From assembly GCA_049487715.1 (NCBI GenBank), contig CP150580.1, positions 434,001 to 498,000 of the forward strand: 64,000 nt of DNA. Reading direction: 5' to 3'. Shown here in pieces: positions 19,415 to 29,200 of this stretch. The notes under the pieces were generated by a model. That model searched no databases. It saw only the letters and a list, made by a program, of their open reading frames with translations, and was not told where the DNA came from. Position 1 is the first letter of the stretch; each line of letters opens with the position of its first letter. The translations under genes and the position numbers were made by a program. This DNA comes from Pycnococcus provasolii (taxonomy: Eukaryota; Chlorophyta; Pseudoscourfieldiophyceae; Pseudoscourfieldiales).

Positions 19415-20518
19415 TTACGCACTCGGCGCGGGTGATGACGCGGCGACAGCGCCTTCGCCAAACGCGGCACGAGGAACGTCGCACGGGTTGGCGCGTAATC
19501 GCACGCGGTGATGAAGGCGCTGCTCGCTCCCCGCGTAGCTCGCCGGCGTGGCTGAGTGCGTGACGAGCTTATTCGACCAAAGCGCGCAGTCGCCGACGCC
19601 CCATTCGTACGTGAGCACGCTGTCTTCGTCTTCGTATATGCCCAGCTTCCATGCTCGTTCGACGTACTCGTTCGACGCGTCGAAATTCAACGGTTCGCAG
19701 CTTGGTGCCGTAACACCGGCGACGTGGTACGTGCCCACCATCGTGACGTCGCCAGAGTTGGGCTCACGCACGAGGAGCGGGTGCGCCGTGCCCGAAGCTG
19801 CTGATGTATTCTGCCAGCCGTCGTCGCGTGTCGCGCCGTCGTCTGGTGCCGCCTTCAGCGCAAGGCCGGACGTTCGCCGCGTTGCACCCTTAAATAGCCT
19901 GTAGTGCACCGTGACACTCTCCGGCGGCGGGTCGAAGTGCTCGCGTTGTTCGATGAGCCGGGAGGCGCACCGTCGGCTACACGCGAACAACGTCTCACCT
20001 CCCGCCGCTGGCGTCTTGATGCACCTCATCAAAGTGAGTTCCGGAGGCGGATACGTATCTGCGAACCCGTCGTTGTGCCACGCAACCGCGTTGAGCTTGT
20101 TTTGACACCTGCTGGCTCCGTACGTGCCCTGAGAAGTTCCCGTGAACCCGTGGTAGTCCGTGACCTCGTACGCGCCGACGAGTGCAACCTCCGGCTGGTT
20201 CGGAAGTTTGTGCTGTGGCGCCGCACCGCCTGTGTACGACGAGTTGGCGTGGTCTTCAGTTGGGTCGTGACTGAAGAAGCGCGCGATCGTGACATCGTCA
20301 GCAGGCGTCATGGATGTTTGCGCCTTGAATACGACGAGGCCGTGCTTGTAGACGAGTGACCTTACATGGGCGAGGACGGCTGTTTTTTTCGAGGACGACG
20401 ATGCGAGCCAGTCGTGTATGTTCGCGTTCCATACAGCAACGCCGAAGTGCGGCTTCAGCGGGCGGATATCGAGCCAAGGCAAGGCGCCGACATCTGCGCC
20501 ACCAGCGATGGGCGGCAT
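19415..20518 (-). CDS. TauD/TfdA-like 2-oxoglutarate/Fe(II) dioxygenase
   Basis: 367 residues. VAWHNDGFADTYPPPELTLMRCIKTPAAGGETLFA contains the HxD iron-binding pair (H-N-D), followed by the conserved substrate-loop Thr of TauD-family proteins. A distal His and the 2-oxoglutarate-binding Arg are expected in the C-terminal part, where NKLVTHSATPAS and HHRVRLRANP occur. FSHDPTEDHANSS and ALVGAYEVTDYHGFTG precede the core. The family oxidises taurine, sulfonates, trimethyllysine or gamma-butyrobetaine; the substrate is not readable here. An in-frame ATG at 20617 exists, but it falls directly at the telomere-like motif that elsewhere sits about 100 bases upstream. The ATG at 20518 is therefore preferred. 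TGTAA follows the stop on the gene strand. Confidence 0.75.
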   Translation of the reverse strand: MPPIAGGADVGALPWLDIRPLKPHFGVAVWNANIHDWLASSSSKKTAVLAHVRSLVYKHGLVVFKAQTSMTPADDVTIARFFSHDPTEDHANSSYTGGAAPQHKLPNQPEVALVGAYEVTDYHGFTGTSQGTYGASRCQNKLNAVAWHNDGFADTYPPPELTLMRCIKTPAAGGETLFACSRRCASRLIEQREHFDPPPESVTVHYRLFKGATRRTSGLALKAAPDDGATRDDGWQNTSAASGTAHPLLVREPNSGDVTMVGTYHVAGVTAPSCEPLNFDASNEYVERAWKLGIYEDEDSVLTYEWGVGDCALWSNKLVTHSATPASYAGSEQRLHHRVRLRANPCDVPRAAFGEGAVAASSPAPSA

Positions 20519-20618
20519 ATTGACTGGGAGAAGGGACTGGTTGGGCAGGGCAGGGAGGGACGTGACGTGGAGGAACTTCTTGAGGAAACCCCCAATTGGA
20601 ATTGGTTTCCTTTTCATT

Positions 20619-20647
20619 CGGGTTTGGGTTTAGGGTGGGTTTTGGGG
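20619..20647 (-). promoter_or_regulatory. Telomere-like motif upstream of TauD-like gene
   Basis: GGGTTTGGGTTTAGGGTGGG (plus strand), about 100 bases before the ATG at 20518. Its position helps choose between the two candidate starts. Confidence 0.4.
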
Positions 20648-20753
20648 CAGTGCGAAATGGAAATAATTCCATGGTTCCGTCATGTGAATGTATGTCTCTT
20701 GGTATTAATATCATAGGGTACAATCGTTACAGCACACTTCTTTTCCTTAACAG

Positions 20754-21443
20754 TCACCTCTTGTGCTCGCACCTCATCCTCACCTTCACGCCCGGGCGCT
20801 CCATCGCCTTGACGGGAACCACCTGCGTCGTCGCGGCGTCCGCAGGCTGGTACGCGCACAACAACGCGTGCTCGTCTTCCACCCACACGTCGCTTCCCGC
20901 GTCAGCGCGGTCCGCGTGCGCCTGCAGTTCGAACGAAAGCTGGCGTGCTCTTGTGCTTGGCGCCGGGCCGAGCATGCTCTCGCACGCCTTTAGCTTGGCG
21001 ACGAAGAGGCTCAGCTGCCTCGCGATATCTGCGGCGGACGTCGCGCTGGTCTGTGTTGTCTGTGCCGACGTAGTTTCGACTTCAAACTCGCAGACGTACC
21101 TTTCAATTTCCCTGTTGCTGTCGAGTCTGTCGACGAGCACGACGTCGAGTCTCCTCACCGACGCCGCTGCGATGAACGGAATGAGCGCGCGTATGTTTGA
21201 TGCGACGTACGCCTGTAGTCGCGGGTGCGCCGCGACGTATACGGGTATGTTGTGGAATCGTTTGAGCGTGAATAGCGTCTGCGGGTAGACGAGGCGCATG
21301 TGCAGGATGCTGTACGTGAATATCTCAAAGAAGTCACAGAGCAGCGTGGCTATGGATGTGGACTGCTGCTGCTGCTGCTGCTGATTAGACGTAGACGAAG
21401 GCACTGCAGTATGGAGTACACTATTGTCGTGGTGAGACGACAT
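20754..21443 (-). CDS. REV7: REV7/MAD2L2 HORMA-domain protein
   Basis: 229 residues forming one HORMA domain. DFFEIFTYSILHMRLVYPQTLF, RFHNIPVYVAAHPRLQAYV and the following IRALIPFI align end to end with human MAD2L2 (DVLCEFLEVAVHLILYVREVYP, YNVPVQMSCHPELNQYI). The domain ends VPVKAMERPGVKVRM, like IPLKTMTSDILKMQL. REV7 is the accessory subunit of DNA polymerase zeta and bridges REV1 and REV3 in translesion synthesis. In animals it also works in shieldin and in cell-cycle control. A short poly-Gln tract from residue 21 is the only oddity. The ATG at 21443 is the only sensible start. The promoter region is shared with the divergent PHD gene. Confidence 0.93.
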   Translation of the reverse strand: MSSHHDNSVLHTAVPSSTSNQQQQQQQSTSIATLLCDFFEIFTYSILHMRLVYPQTLFTLKRFHNIPVYVAAHPRLQAYVASNIRALIPFIAAASVRRLDVVLVDRLDSNREIERYVCEFEVETTSAQTTQTSATSAADIARQLSLFVAKLKACESMLGPAPSTRARQLSFELQAHADRADAGSDVWVEDEHALLCAYQPADAATTQVVPVKAMERPGVKVRMRCEHKR

Positions 21444-21543
21444 ACTGTACAGGTATGTCCGATTTTAAACAAAAAATGAAATGAGAGAGGGGGAAGCGCG
21501 AAACCCACCACGACCACCACCACGGACAAAGACTAAAAAAGGA

Positions 21544-21647
21544 CCCAAACCCCTAAACACCAGTCACAAATCCAAACCCCTAAACACTACGATAGTTACA
21601 AACGAAACCCCTAAACACCAGTGCTAACCCTAACCCTAACCCTAACT
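21544..21647. promoter_or_regulatory. Shared divergent promoter with telomere-like repeats
   Basis: Three copies of AAACCCCTAAACAC at 21546, 21574 and 21605 (approximate), then TAACCCTAACCCTAACCCTAA near 21624-21645. It lies 100-200 bases from both divergent starts (21443 minus, 21796 plus). Confidence 0.5.
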
Positions 21648-21795
21648 GCGCCATTCATTTTTGTTGCTTTTCGTGTGTTTTTTTATTGTGTTTGCGTTTT
21701 CTCCGCCGCGGAACACAACACTGTTAACATCTGTCGCATCTTTCCCCCTCATTCTTCACCTGACTTAGAGTAGTAGCTCGCGCTAATAAATAATC

Positions 21796-23292
21796 ATGCC
21801 TCGTCATAACGCGAACGCGCATCAACACACTCGTCGCAATAGGCGTGGTCTGCGTCGGTCCCTCGCTGCTGTCGACTATCTCTCCTTGGCATCTGGCAAT
21901 CACGCATCACCTCATGGGTCCGATGACGACGAATTTCAAACGATGCTCTCGTTTGGCGAATGCAAACGGTCCTCACGTGCGGCGGCGGCGGCGGCGGCGT
22001 CCAGTCGTGCGGATCATGCAGCAGCTCAACAACCCCGGAATCATCGTGCACCTCATGGGGCGGCTTCATCCAAACAGCAACGGCCGCCACCTCCACCGCC
22101 GCCGCCGCGACGAGGACGCCCGTCGAAGAAAGATAATAACGCACCCTCAACCTCGAAGGGACACGCCTTAGCCCCGAAGAAAAAGTCCGCGTTCCAGCGC
22201 GCTCGCTTAGGTGTGCGCAACTGCCTCGCACGCATGCGACTCGACCAGGCTTTCCTTGACGCATACGCCGGAGACCAGTATCGCGCGTCGAGAAGAGACC
22301 TCGTCCGACCTCGTCAGGAGCTTGACGCCGCCGAAAGGAGGGTGCACGACAATAAGATGGCTGTGCGCGATTACATGCGCGTGCTGTACGAGTCGAACGG
22401 AGAACGGCGAATCCCAAAGGATGCGTACGATGAGAATGGTGAGCTCGACTCGAGCCAGATCATCTGCTCGGTGTGCTGCTCGGGCGAGTGCGACGACGAT
22501 AACGACATCATCATGTGTGACGGCGAGTGTGATCGAGCGTACCACATGCGCTGCCTCGATCCACCGCTCACGCCTGACGACCTACCGAAAGCCGAACTCG
22601 ACGGGTGGCTGTGTCCGGCGTGCGACTGCTGGGTCGACTGCGTGTGGGATATCAACCAGTACGTCGAAGCGGCTAGGGAGAAGGAGGGCGATGGAGGTGA
22701 ACCAACGTCAGAGTGGCAGCCTCTGCACACGGGAAGTCACTGGAAAGACGTCTTCCCGGAGGAGGAGGAGGCGGCGGGTCTCGCATCAGCCCCCGCCCCT
22801 CATACGGCTGAGGATGACTCCGACCTGCTTCCCAGCGAAGATGAGGATGATGATGATTTTGAGGTGGATACAGATGCAGAGCGCAGGGCGATGATGGACG
22901 GCGATGCGAGCAGCTCCGACGACGATGAAAACGACAGTGATGACGACAGTGACGACGACGACAGTGAAGATGATCCACGTGGAGAGCTTAAGGCTCTCTC
23001 TCCACCGGGATCACCTATCGTGGGCAAGCGTCGACCCCGTCGGAAGGTTCAAGACGACGAGGACGACGACGACAACGGTGCTGAGGGGGAGGGCGACTCG
23101 GACTCGGACGACTTTGACGACTCGGATGATCCTGCGAAGCTCATTGTCGTCGGTAAGCGCCGCCGAGCGAATGTCGACTATGCAGCGCTGAATGCGGCGC
23201 TATTCGGGCAAGGTGAGGCGTACAGCGGTGAAATGGTCAACGAGGCATCAGACGGTGAGTGGTCACCGACGTCCACACGCCGTCAAGTGTAA
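21796..23292 (+). CDS. HAT3.1/PRH-like PHD-finger protein without homeodomain
   Basis: 498 residues. The block LGVRNCLARMRLDQAFLDAYAGDQYRASRR to about residue 200 matches the conserved pre-PHD region of plant HAT3.1/PRH proteins ([22 protein letters not shown]). A C4HC3 PHD finger follows at about 222-282, with CSVCCSGEC, DNDIIMCDGECDRAYHMRCL and WLCPACDC. Next come DWPSDDS-like acidic repeats (DLLPSEDEDDDDFE), and the C-terminal RRRANVDYAALNAALFGQGEAY matches the HAT3.1 block RRTVDYTQLYYEMFGKDA. In plants a homeodomain comes next; here the protein stops shortly after, at 23292, and no homeodomain is found before the convergent neighbour. It probably reads histone H3 tails in the nucleus. The N-terminus is low complexity. 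Confidence 0.82.
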   Translation: MPRHNANAHQHTRRNRRGLRRSLAAVDYLSLASGNHASPHGSDDDEFQTMLSFGECKRSSRAAAAAAASSRADHAAAQQPRNHRAPHGAASSKQQRPPPPPPPPRRGRPSKKDNNAPSTSKGHALAPKKKSAFQRARLGVRNCLARMRLDQAFLDAYAGDQYRASRRDLVRPRQELDAAERRVHDNKMAVRDYMRVLYESNGERRIPKDAYDENGELDSSQIICSVCCSGECDDDNDIIMCDGECDRAYHMRCLDPPLTPDDLPKAELDGWLCPACDCWVDCVWDINQYVEAAREKEGDGGEPTSEWQPLHTGSHWKDVFPEEEEAAGLASAPAPHTAEDDSDLLPSEDEDDDDFEVDTDAERRAMMDGDASSSDDDENDSDDDSDDDDSEDDPRGELKALSPPGSPIVGKRRPRRKVQDDEDDDDNGAEGEGDSDSDDFDDSDDPAKLIVVGKRRRANVDYAALNAALFGQGEAYSGEMVNEASDGEWSPTSTRRQV

Positions 23293-23296
23293 GATT

Positions 23297-23301
23297 TGTA
23301 A
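23297..23301 (+). terminator. Probable polyadenylation signal TGTAA
   Basis: The first TGTAA overlaps the stop of the PHD gene and a second follows within ten bases. The convergent bromodomain gene has its own TGTAA on the other strand about 15 bases past its stop. Confidence 0.4.
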
Positions 23302-23365
23302 GTGCTAACAAAATTGTGACATTGATTATGGTAAAAGAAAAAACCTTTATTTACAAACAAGTCGA

Positions 23366-24808
23366 TCAGGAATTCGCCGTTGACGCGGCTGCGGCTGCTG
23401 CCGCCGCCTCCTTTGCCTCCTTCCTTCTTTCATTCGCCTCCATGATGCTCGGCTTGAGAATCTTAGCGCGCGCAATCGCGCTGTTCTTGATTTTGGTAGG
23501 AAGCGACTGCGCGAATCGCACCAGGCTTTTCACGTAGATGTTGGCGAGGTTTGGTGAGTCGCTCACCGCCATGGCCATTGGAGAGTTTTCGGCGAACGCA
23601 CCTCTCACACTCGTGAGGCGTTTGTTCTGTGCATCGCAGAGGTATGCCATGTGTCCAAATTCCGCAAATGGATGCTGACATTCACCATGTGCACCCGGCG
23701 GCGGCGGCGGAGCGTCGCGCAGAGATGGCGGCAAAGGCACATTCTCGTAGGGCTCTTTGGGGAACGTGCGCCGCTTGTGCGCTGCCCTTGCGGCTGCCGC
23801 GGACGTCGTCGGCACCTTCCCGGCTAGCGCCTCACCCGCGCCGGTGGCATCGCCATGCGCTGCTGCCACAGCACCGTGTCCCGCGGTATCTTCGAAGATG
23901 CCGAGAGCCTGCATAGGTGCGCCTCGCCCCGTGATGGTTCCAAACGCGCGCCGTGACGGCTCCCACTGCCTAACCGCCTCGGTGTAGAAGATGGAATCCG
24001 GTGGGTTGTACGTGCAGCAGTTTCGGAACATGATCGTGACGTCGTTCCAGACGTCGTTCCAGTCTCTGTACTTCCCCGTGTGCGCTTTTTCGGATATCGT
24101 GGTGTAGTCCATGGGCGTTTCGATGGTTTCGCTGTACCCCGGCGCGATGTCGTCAGTCACCGGTAAGTAGAACATCTGGTACTGCGAGTCGATACGCCTG
24201 AGTTTATCAAGAAACCTGTCAACATTTTTCGCCTTGAGGAGTGTCGCTCCCCCTCTTCCGCTGGTCTGTGCTCTGTCGCTGTCTTGGTTGTTGTTGTTTT
24301 TCGCCGTTTCTGGTGAGGCGTTTTCTTCGGGGTAGTCGTCGTCATCGGCGTTTGTTTTGTCGACTTGCTTTTTGATGGAAACGCTTAGGTTTTGCGCCGA
24401 CGCCGGCGACGCTAACGCTGAAGCGGCATTTGCTGCGCGCGATCTCTTTGTTGGAGCGTTGTTCGCCTCTTCCGCCTTGAAGCTTGCAACATTCGTCTCT
24501 GCTTTTGCGTGTATCGTTTTTTGCCTTTTGTTTTGCGCCAGGTTATTATCTGTATTTCCTGCCGCCACTTTTGCGTATTCTTGGGTTGCTCTAGCCGCCC
24601 CCGCTGAGGCTTGTTGTGGAGAAGCCAGGTTGGATCGCTTCCGCTTAGGCACCACCCCTGGCTGAGCAGGATAAGACCCATCCTTGGATGGCGAGGACGC
24701 CTTTCCAGAAGCAGCAGAGGCAGAGGCAGAGGCAGAGGCAGCCGCAGCAGAAGCGCCACGCGTCGGCGACTTCTTCGTGAGCTTGAACGTAACCTTCAGC
24801 GCGCCCAT
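23366..24808 (-). CDS. BRD7/BRD9-type bromodomain protein
   Basis: 480 residues. A single bromodomain spans about residues 195-300: FYLPVTDDIAPGYSETIETPMDYTTISEKAHTG, then DVTIMFRNCCTYNPPDSIFY. The ZA-loop signature IAPGYS is that of BRD7/BRD9, and the acetyl-lysine-binding Asn sits in CTYNPPDS. The N-terminal 190 residues are basic and Ala/Ser-rich; the C-terminal part has Pro-rich LPPSLRDAPPPPPG and a conserved-looking SVRGAFAENSPMAMAVSDSPNLANIYVKSL tail. BRD7/9 proteins are subunits of SWI/SNF remodelling complexes and bind acetylated histones. Role by homology: chromatin remodelling subunit. The start is the ATG at 24808, with a strong telomere-like cluster 120-165 bases upstream. Confidence 0.82.
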   Translation of the reverse strand: MGALKVTFKLTKKSPTRGASAAAASASASASAASGKASSPSKDGSYPAQPGVVPKRKRSNLASPQQASAGAARATQEYAKVAAGNTDNNLAQNKRQKTIHAKAETNVASFKAEEANNAPTKRSRAANAASALASPASAQNLSVSIKKQVDKTNADDDDYPEENASPETAKNNNNQDSDRAQTSGRGGATLLKAKNVDRFLDKLRRIDSQYQMFYLPVTDDIAPGYSETIETPMDYTTISEKAHTGKYRDWNDVWNDVTIMFRNCCTYNPPDSIFYTEAVRQWEPSRRAFGTITGRGAPMQALGIFEDTAGHGAVAAAHGDATGAGEALAGKVPTTSAAAARAAHKRRTFPKEPYENVPLPPSLRDAPPPPPGAHGECQHPFAEFGHMAYLCDAQNKRLTSVRGAFAENSPMAMAVSDSPNLANIYVKSLVRFAQSLPTKIKNSAIARAKILKPSIMEANERRKEAKEAAAAAAAASTANS

Positions 24809-24927
24809 AAGTTAGTCACCTCTTAGGCTGGCAGGCGCAGGCGCAGGCGCGGAACGGAACGGAAACGTCCTCGGAGAATGAGTATGGCGGCGAGAATGGC
24901 GCAGAATTCGACGGGGGGAATTCATTC

Positions 24928-24972
24928 GGGGTTTGGGTTAGGGGTTTGGGTTAGGGGTTGGGTTAGGGGTTA
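24928..24972 (-). promoter_or_regulatory. Telomere-like repeat upstream of bromodomain gene
   Basis: GGGTTTGGGTTAGGGGTTTG repeats (plus strand), four TTAGGGG units 120-165 bases before the ATG at 24808. Confidence 0.5.
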
Positions 24973-25108
24973 GAGGATCCGCCTCTGGCTTCGACGTCTG
25001 TGACAGGTGTCTGTGACGCGTCTTTATAGTTTTTTTTTCCCATTCTCTCTCCGCCATACGATACGAACTTCGAGCGTCGATACGGTCGGTCGGTAAAGGT
25101 TTATATGG

Positions 25109-25372
25109 ATGGTGAAGGACTTCTTCGGCACGTTCAGGTTGGCGTGCGTATGCAAAGACTGCGCGTGTCTTGAGTTCATCTCGAAGCTTGAGACACTCAC
25201 GCGAGACGAGTACGACGCACTAGGAGGCGCCGTCATGTCGTGCCAGCGCCGGTCGGACCTCACGCTGCTCTGCGCGACGTGCGGGCACAGCGCGGCGGAA
25301 CACGCACCCGTTCCCTCGAGAAGTGGGTCGCCACCACCCGTGCCATTTGATGCGAGAGACCAACCTTACTGA
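25109..25372 (+). CDS. Small Cys-rich protein of unknown function
   Basis: 87 residues. The N-terminal half has CVCKDCACLEF and the C-terminal half has SCQRR, LLCATCGHSAAEH, with Cys spacing that suggests a small zinc-binding fold. The frame stops at 25372, and TGTAAC follows at 25420, convergent with the FHA-like gene. No family is recognised. The ATG at 25109 fits; a second ATG at 25105 is out of frame. A neighbouring ORF on the minus strand is unlikely. The gene is short and could be one exon of a longer one, but no upstream coding frame with a credible splice site was found. Confidence 0.5.
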   Translation: MVKDFFGTFRLACVCKDCACLEFISKLETLTRDEYDALGGAVMSCQRRSDLTLLCATCGHSAAEHAPVPSRSGSPPPVPFDARDQPY

Positions 25373-25425
25373 TGAATACACAACAAAAAAGTGTATAAGT
25401 GTATGTCAATATGTGTGATTGTAAC

Positions 25426-26024
25426 TTACAGGTCCGCCTCGTCCATCCTCTTTTTCACCTCGTCGTTCGCGCCGGCGGCGAAGCTTCCCTTGAACGCATT
25501 CATGAGCATGTCCGTCGCGGCGCTCGGCGGCTCATCCGCGTCGTCGAGCTCCAGCGTCGCTGTGAGTATGACACTCTTTCCGTCGTCGTCAAGCGCCTCA
25601 ATGCACGTTCCCGGGCCTGCAATGTACGGCACGTTTGGGAAGAGTTCCTCGCCGTTCAGCTGTAGTTTGCCTTGACTTGTGTCCGTGACAAACACGCTTT
25701 TATTCTTTCTTTCCACTTCGAAGTGCTTATCTTTCAAGCAAGGCACTTGCGAGGTTCCAATGGAGACACGTGACGCGGGAGGTATATCAACGGAAGGCCA
25801 GTCACCGGCGAACACGACAGAAACGCTAGGCGGTGACCCTTCCCCAGAATCATCAGAGGATAACGCCTTAGAAAACACGGTCTTCCTTGAGCACGAGAAC
25901 GACTATGACCTGAGGACTGACATACATGTATTCTTCCTCGACGACGTCTAGTGGTTCTTCGACATCGACGAGTAAGAGCGAGTGATTGTGCAGATGCAGA
26001 TGCAGAGACCTTTAAAGCCGCCAT
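25426..26024 (-). CDS. FHA-like domain protein, probably plastid-targeted, N-terminal exon uncertain
   Basis: The C-terminal 150 codons read RVSIGTSQVPCLKDKHFEVERKNKSVFVTD followed by KLQLNGEEL and GPGTCIEALDDDG, which resembles a divergent FHA fold (IG, H, S and NG positions), though the usual SxxH is weak. The frame has no ATG of its own. The nearest start is MAALKVSASASAQSLALTRR at 26024 in another frame, with an Arg/Ser-rich transit-peptide-like stretch. Joining them needs a one-base shift between about 25910 and 25880, or a very short intron (GTATGT near 25924 to GAAG near 25885, 44 bases). The gene is real, but its structure is unresolved. A TGTAA overlaps the stop. Confidence 0.5.
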
Positions 26025-26120
26025 TGCCACACTTGACAACAGCGAGTGATTTATCCGAGTTGGAGTCCGGATACAAAGAAAAAAGAAGTCTCTGGGAGAG
26101 GAAGAAGGGGGAGCCGGGAG

Positions 26121-26181
26121 GATTAGGGTAATGGGTTAGGGTTAGGGTTAAGATTAGGGTTAGGGCTACCATTAGGGTTAC
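26121..26181 (+). promoter_or_regulatory. Telomere-like repeat upstream of VPS50 gene
   Basis: Six TTAGGG units, some separated by a few bases, 75-135 bases before the ATG at 26255. Confidence 0.5.
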
Positions 26182-26254
26182 GGCATCTTCTCCCCTGCTC
26201 CGGACGAATATTCCAATTTCAACATTCGTTCTCGGACCCTTCGCTTTGCTCGCC

Positions 26255-29200
26255 ATGGCGGACATGCTGCGTCGTGCTCGCGACCGTCTTTCTCTTAAAG
26301 AAACCTCGAAGTCAAATCCTACGGGTGGTGATCCTGGTGGTGCTGGTGCTCCTGGTGGTGGTCTTCTGTCTCGTGCGTCAGCTCGTTTTGGTTTCTCATC
26401 CGCCATGATTGGATCCAACGCTCGGTCTCCCAATGCATCTTCCTCTGGGAGGAAGTCCACCAAGAAGGCGTCTTCATCTGGCGCAGATTCGGCTTCTGGT
26501 GTTCTTGCGTCGTCGTCGGCGGCGGCACCACTTTCGTCGGCGCAGAGATTCCTGCAAGAACACCATAGCAACGCATCCGTCTCGTCGTCAGCCGTCTACA
26601 ACTCCGCCGGACTCGTCAGCACGGCGACTGTCAACGCACTGCTGACGTCGACGTCAACATCAGCAGCAGCAGCAGCAGCAACAACAAACGACGACGACGA
26701 CGCCAACTCCGACGAAACGTCGTCGAAAACGCACGAACCTACGCCGGCTGAGCAGAGAGACGCCGCTGTCGTCGAAGCGCTCGAGCCGGCGTTCTTCGAG
26801 TCTGAACTTGACGAACTCGCGGTCGCGCTCACGCCGCTCGGAGATGACTTCAAAGAATCGGACATTGAACGCGCCATCGACGAGCGCGAAACGGCTCTTC
26901 ACGCAGTCACGAACCAACTTTCCAGGCAGGTGCAGGGCCACCGCGACGAAATCGTTGCAGGCATCGACCAGGTGTCCACGGTGGAACACGACCTAAACGC
27001 CGGATACACGCTCGTGCGAAACGCAAGAAGGCACCTCGCGGTGGCTCAGGAGGAGGCGGCGCAGAGCGCGCGTGTTGCCGAGGGTGCCGCCCTCAAAAGA
27101 CGCATCACCGCCGTGCTGGAAACCCTCCAGCAGCTCTCCGACGCGTGCGAGATGAGAGACCGCCTGCGCGCGGAACTCGAGGCGCACGAGTACGCCACCG
27201 CGGTGCGAACGTGCGCGATCTGCATGGAGAAACTTTCCAACCTGGGCGACAAGGCTGGTGCGGCGAAAGACCTGAAAAGGACAATTGACAAGCTTCTCGA
27301 CGAGGTGGTGCAAGGCATCGACGCGCAGGTGCGTGCCGTGTGCATGTCGTTCGACGACGAACGCATGGCGACGATCGTGGATGCGTACGTCTCCCTCGGC
27401 GATCCGTCGGGACTCGCGGACAAACTCGGCGCGGCATTCGGCGAGGCGGCGCTAACCGCCACGACCATGGTCGTCAAGGGATACGCGCTCGCGCCGTCGT
27501 CCAGAGCTGGCGGGCACGCCGCGAGCACGGGCGCCGCGGCAAATTGGACGTACGCCGAGCTCGTGGAGCGGCTGCCTGGCGAGATGTACCGCTCGTGCCT
27601 TCTCAAGACGCTCGAGAGCCTTTTCGACGTCCTCGCCACTCACAGAGCGATGGTGCAGTGGCACGAGGAGCGGATGGAGGAGGCGCTCAAGGAAGAGAGC
27701 AACAGCAATGCCTCGGAGGTGCTGCGGCGAAATCTCGAGGCGCTTGCAGAGTGCCAGAGCGCGGCATGGGATCTCATGTCGAGGCGCGTTGCGACTCTGC
27801 TCGGCGCACCCGCGGCACACGAGGGCGAGAACTTCGTTCACATTGTCAGAAGCGTCGATCGGTTCTGCGCGTGCGGCGAGGCGTTCACGGGCGTCGAGGC
27901 GAGTGCGCTGCGAAATCACATGGCGCGTCAGAGCTCCCGCTTCTTCTCCGGATACCATCGCCAGAATCTCGAGGGGCTCAAAAAGATGCTCGAGCACGAG
28001 ATGTGGATGCCGCTTGGCGCGCCGGCGTCAACAAATGCGCCACACCTGAAGCGGTCGTTCGTTCGCACGGGTGGTGGCGGTGGCGCATCCTCGTCGAAGA
28101 CGCCGATAGACGGTGGTGGCGACCCTGCTGCACTCTTTCAACGTGGCAACCCATTCCGAGCTGACGAGGATGGCAAATTTCTCGAGGAGGATCAGGATCA
28201 GGATCAGGACAGCCGTGCTGCAACCGCGGGAGACGATTCCGACGACGAACACGAAGCAGCTATGGTAGCTGAAGCGGAGGATGATGAAATGGGAGCAGGC
28301 GCTTCACGTGCAGGCGTCGCCGCTCCCGCCGCTGACGGCGGTGCCGTGGTTACCACGGGAAGTCTCGCGTGCCTAAAGTGGAGCGTACGATATGCGGAGC
28401 TCATGCCTCTACTCGGTCCATCGGCTTCCGTCACCGTTTTCCTTGGCTTGTGCCAGCTGTTCGAGGCTTACATGCTCCAGCTCTACCGCGTGTTTGGTCC
28501 GCGCGACCCACTCACGGGCGGCTTTGCGGGCGTATCGACTGGCGCGCTGACGCCGCGGCTGCAGGCTACGCTGCAGCGCGTGACGCGCAGCATTGGCTGG
28601 GCGATGCCTGCGCCGCCGCCGGCGCCCATGCCGTCTCCCACATCCTCCTCGTCCGATGACGGCGGCTCCACCGGCGGTGCGCAGACGATGGCTGCACGCG
28701 CGAAGCAGAGCATGGCACGCGCGAAGCAGAGCATGCTCGCACGCGCGAACGGCGGCGCGCCGTCATCGGCGGCGGGTGCTCTGGGCGGTGGCGGCGGCGA
28801 TGCTGTGGCGTCATCGGAGACATCGTCGGGCATGCTGTCATCGGGGAACCTGTTTGCACTCCGCGAACGCTGTGCGGCATGCGAGAGCCTGCAGCACCTG
28901 GCGTCGGAGATGCGAGGCGTGAAAGACGAGCTCAAGCACGCGCTCCCACCGAACTACCACCAGAAGGTTGGCGAGTGGTACACGCGAACTCTCGACAGCA
29001 CGGACGATCTTGTCGAGTGTGTGTTCCGTGCCGCGGCGCAGCTTCTGTGGCCCGTCTCCGCGTTGGTGGAGGCGATCGCGTCGAGCAAGTACGACGCCGA
29101 CGACATTGGCACAAGCCACAGTGCGTGGGTCGACGAGGTGCGCTCCGAGGCGAGCCGTTTCGCCTCCAATCTTGCGATTGCGTCGATGACTCCGCGCGAC

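Noticed and set aside
21624-21647. (CCCTAA)n as a real telomere or chromosome end
   Set aside because: It is only four units, lies between two divergent genes, and similar short runs occur near many other genes. It is best seen as promoter sequence.
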